Position numbers and translations under genes: made by a program
DNA from: an uncultured Fretibacterium sp.
GTDB lineage: Bacteria > Synergistota > Synergistia > Synergistales > Aminobacteriaceae
NCBI GenBank assembly: GCA_937892105.1
Contig: CALAUZ010000334.1
Location: forward strand, 1 to 8,166
Direction: 5' to 3'
Length of the DNA stretch: 8,166 nucleotides
Shown here: one piece after another, positions 6,513 to 8,166 of the stretch
Layout: each line of letters begins with the position of its first letter
Numbering within the stretch: the first letter of the stretch is position 1
Notes under the pieces: generated by a model
Database searches by the model: none
What the model was told of the DNA's origin: nothing
What the model saw: only the letters and a program-made list of their open reading frames with translations

Positions 6513-7226
6513 ATTAGGAATACCTATATATGAAACCGTAACATCTCCCCCAAACTGCGGGGAAATGTCTAATCCCTTTTTCATGCGGTGGAACGTTATA
6601 GTTCTTGCCGCCCTGACCGCAGCTCCTAACTCCTTGCCGGTGTCGCAGTCAAGCCCTGATGGAATATCGACAGCAACAATGTGTGAAGCCAGCGAGTTCA
6701 TAGCCTCGATTGCACGCCTGAACATTCCCTCGACAGGACGGTTAAGCCCTGTTCCGAATATAGCGTCGATACATGCCTCACAACCCTTCAACGCGCTCTC
6801 AAATTCCACGAAATTCTCATCATTCACGGTGTTCAAGACTTCTGGAGCAAGACGGTTCATTATTTTTAGGTTAGTCTTGAAGTCCCCGCTTCCCTTTTTT
6901 GGATCTCCAAGTATGTAAACTCGGACATCTTTACCCATTATGCAGAGATGTCTGGCGATTGCAAGTCCGTCTCCTCCATTGCTTCCTGGTGCACAGACCA
7001 CAGCGAACACTGCGTACTCTTTAACCTCACGAACAACTGCTATTGCGGCGTTCTCCATGAGTAATATACTTGGTATGCCGAATGTCTCTATTGCTCGCAT
7101 GTCAGCGTCTCTGGCCTGTTGCCGTGAATATGCTTCCGGTGAATTTACACCGACATAGACGACTTCCCTGTGAAACTCGTCTGGGTCATAGAAATATTCC
7201 AGCTCGTTATCATACTCTGGGGGCAA
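6510..7226 (-). CDS. nnrE: NAD(P)H-hydrate epimerase, stand-alone YjeF N-terminal domain
   Basis: The enzyme converts the R form of damaged, hydrated NAD(P)H to the S form so that the partner dehydratase NnrD can restore NAD(P)H. Family motifs are present in order: SRQQARDAD near residue 34, LMENA (56-60), the phosphate-binding loop GSNGGDGLAIARHL (81-94), DAIFGTG (154-160), DIPSGLDCDTG (187-197), and the closing TFHRMKKGL with an IGIP end. The 238 residues cover only the epimerase domain. In many bacteria this is fused to the NnrD kinase-like domain (~500 residues in total), which is absent here. The start is TTG, set by GGAGGAG 10 bases upstream. Residues 1-30 form an acidic, aromatic extension (EYDNELEYFYDPDEFHRE) before the usual beginning of the domain. 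It is the first gene of a two-gene minus-strand unit with the exported protein. Confidence 0.9.
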   Translation of the reverse strand: MPPEYDNELEYFYDPDEFHREVVYVGVNSPEAYSRQQARDADMRAIETFGIPSILLMENAAIAVVREVKEYAVFAVVCAPGSNGGDGLAIARHLCIMGKDVRVYILGDPKKGSGDFKTNLKIMNRLAPEVLNTVNDENFVEFESALKGCEACIDAIFGTGLNRPVEGMFRRAIEAMNSLASHIVAVDIPSGLDCDTGKELGAAVRAARTITFHRMKKGLDISPQFGGDVTVSYIGIPN

Positions 7227-7236
7227 AATACGTTCT

Positions 7237-7243
7237 CTCCTCC
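7237..7243 (-). promoter_or_regulatory. Shine-Dalgarno that selects a TTG start for nnrE
   Basis: GGAGGAG on the minus strand lies 10 bases before the TTG at 7226-7224. No ATG or GTG in frame has a comparable site before the first conserved motif, so the TTG start is preferred. Confidence 0.75.
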
Positions 7244-7269
7244 GTCAAAAATTTTATGGCGATTGAGAT

Positions 7270-7275
7270 ATTATA
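7270..7275 (-). promoter_or_regulatory. Probable -10 box for the nnrE/exported-protein unit
   Basis: A perfect TATAAT on the minus strand would put transcription start near 7263, giving a leader of about 36 bases that holds the ribosome binding site. No good TTGACA-like -35 is visible at 16-18 bases upstream; only a weak T-rich hexamer is there. Confidence 0.45.
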
Positions 7276-7357
7276 TTACTAAAAGCAAAGCAAAAGACGC
7301 AGATAGTACGTAGTCATTATTCTTAAATAACTTGCTACAGGTTATACGGATTAAGCC

Positions 7358-7363
7358 TATAAT
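7358..7363 (+). promoter_or_regulatory. Probable -10 box for the MFS transporter gene
   Basis: A perfect TATAAT lies about 20 bases before the ATG. The nearest -35-like hexamer, TTGCTA (7332-7337), is 20 bases upstream, longer than the usual 17. Transcription would start near 7370, right at the ribosome binding site, so the leader would be very short. Confidence 0.4.
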
Positions 7364-7369
7364 ATTCTC

Positions 7370-7378
7370 AGGGGTGAT
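7370..7378 (+). promoter_or_regulatory. Shine-Dalgarno for the MFS transporter
   Basis: AGGGGTGAT lies about 5-8 bases before the ATG at 7384 and supports this start. Confidence 0.65.
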
Positions 7379-7383
7379 TAGTC

Positions 7384-8166
7384 ATGTTAAGCGGCAAAAA
7401 ATTATTGTTCTCCTCATGCTTCTATGCCTTCTTTTACTGCGGAGTAGTCATGATTACTATAGGTTCTGCACTTCCAGACCTGAGAGAAGCATACAATCTT
7501 TCGGACTCCGTAAGCGGCGCATTACTTTCCTGTTACTCTCTTGGCAACCTCGCTTCAGGAATAATTATAGGCTTTGCATCCCTGTATCTTGGACAAAAAG
7601 CAGCAATCATAATTCTATCTTCCCTTGTGCCTCTGGGAATGTTCCTGCTAACATCAGGCCATGTTCCGGCAATTTTATTCTTTGCGTGCGTGTTAATAGG
7701 AATGGGCAGGGGAAGCATGATAAGTTTCTCGCAGGGTACAGTCAACACACTCACAGGCGGCAATGCAAGGATTACGGGGCTTCTTCACAGTGTGTTCGCT
7801 GTCGGAGCAATAATATCACCGTTAATATTCTCGGCACTCCGTATAATCTCATGGAAAGCTGGAATAATTCTTGTCGCAATGCTCGGTATTACGGCGGCAT
7901 GTATATTCCTGATGATACGGGATTATTCGTGTCTTGAAGGGAAATCCGACGGCGCAAAATCCGGAAGGTCATTGGCGTTCTTCAGGGATAAAGGCTTCCT
8001 CATCATAGCAGCGTTAATGTTCCTGTATCTTTGCTGTGAGTTCGCAATTAACGGCTGGCTCGTTACCTACATGACCCGTAAGAATATGAACATGAATTAC
8101 AGTCACGCAATGGCATCGTTATTGTGGATCGTAATGCTTGCGGGCCGTCTCTTCTGCGTGTGGCTC
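7384..8166 (+). CDS. MFS transporter, N-terminal 261 residues (partial, runs off window)
   Basis: An open frame of 261 codons starts at ATG 7384 and has no stop before the window ends. The translation is a string of hydrophobic segments typical of the major facilitator superfamily, which move small solutes across the inner membrane by coupling to ion gradients. Helix 1 is about residues 8-30 (FSSCFYAFFYCGVVMITIGSALP). Helix 2 holds LLSCYSLGNLASGIIIGF, followed by the loop-2/3 region GFASLYLGQK, a degenerate motif A (normally GxLaDrxGrk). Next come helices around IIILSSLVPLGMFLL, ILFFACVLIGMGRGSMI, and LLHSVFAVGAIISPLIF. This last 'LLH-x-x-F-x-x-GA-x-x-x-P' pattern is common in FucP-like and related sugar-transporter MFS branches. 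A cytoplasmic central loop (about 180-197) precedes helix 7. The substrate cannot be inferred. The gene is divergent from nnrE across a 157-base promoter region. Confidence 0.85.
   Translation, partial: MLSGKKLLFSSCFYAFFYCGVVMITIGSALPDLREAYNLSDSVSGALLSCYSLGNLASGIIIGFASLYLGQKAAIIILSSLVPLGMFLLTSGHVPAILFFACVLIGMGRGSMISFSQGTVNTLTGGNARITGLLHSVFAVGAIISPLIFSALRIISWKAGIILVAMLGITAACIFLMIRDYSCLEGKSDGAKSGRSLAFFRDKGFLIIAALMFLYLCCEFAINGWLVTYMTRKNMNMNYSHAMASLLWIVMLAGRLFCVWL

Noticed and set aside
6565..7282. Plus-strand open frames (6565-6918, 6940-7158, 7070-7282) opposite nnrE
   Set aside because: All mirror the nnrE coding strand, which has full family motifs. None has a ribosome site or familiar product.
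7332..7937. Plus-strand open frame of 201 codons overlapping the transporter
   Set aside because: Its translation is basic and lacks any recognisable pattern, whereas the frame starting at 7384 gives a clean series of MFS membrane segments with a ribosome site. It is an off-frame shadow.
1..8166. CRISPR array, insertion sequence, phage, toxin-antitoxin or retron-type element
   Set aside because: I saw no regularly spaced repeats, no transposase or integrase motifs, no terminal inverted repeats, no reverse transcriptase and no small paired genes. All space is covered by ordinary genes and short intergenic regions.

Overview
The window most likely comes from a member of the Synergistota (Synergistetes), probably from a gut or rumen metagenome. 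The main clue is the large secreted protein on the minus strand. It ends in a Gly-rich stretch with a GGGCN motif, a short hydrophobic helix and a basic tail, the layout of the Synergist-CTERM sorting signal. From about position 790 onward the codon use is uniform: ATA for Ile, AGG for Arg, and many GGC, CCC and GCG codons. The first ~780 bases do not share this style. They look like a Lachnospiraceae-type (Firmicutes) segment, with GGA/GGT, CCT/CCA, ATT and AAG preferred.

Layout: (1) 2-127, the last 41 codons of an argininosuccinate-lyase-like gene. (2) 179-3620, a tight plus-strand cluster asd-hom-lysC encoding aspartate-semialdehyde dehydrogenase, homoserine dehydrogenase and aspartokinase. 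Spacings are 13 and 0 bases. (3) 3621-3675, a short convergent intergenic region with a hairpin that can terminate transcription from both sides. (4) 6510-7226 followed by 3676-6489 on the minus strand: a stand-alone NAD(P)H-hydrate epimerase, then a 937-residue exported protein of unknown function whose ribosome binding site overlaps the epimerase stop codon. (5) 7227-7383, a divergent promoter region with a TATAAT box on each strand. (6) 7384 to the end, the first 261 codons of an MFS transporter that runs off the window.

The three plus-strand enzymes make up the aspartate-to-homoserine trunk: LysC makes aspartyl phosphate, Asd reduces it to aspartate semialdehyde, and Hom reduces that to homoserine for threonine and methionine. 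Aspartate semialdehyde also feeds lysine and diaminopimelate synthesis. Hom lacks the usual C-terminal ACT domain, while LysC keeps its ACT pair, so feedback control probably sits at the kinase.

The two observations most worth checking are the abrupt change of codon style inside asd, which is either a recombinant gene or an assembly join, and the unrecognised surface protein. The latter has internal Tyr/Gly/Asp-rich beta-type repeats, a Thr/Pro linker, a Synergist-CTERM tail and an unusually placed start. I did not find a CRISPR array, insertion sequence, RNA gene or defence system.
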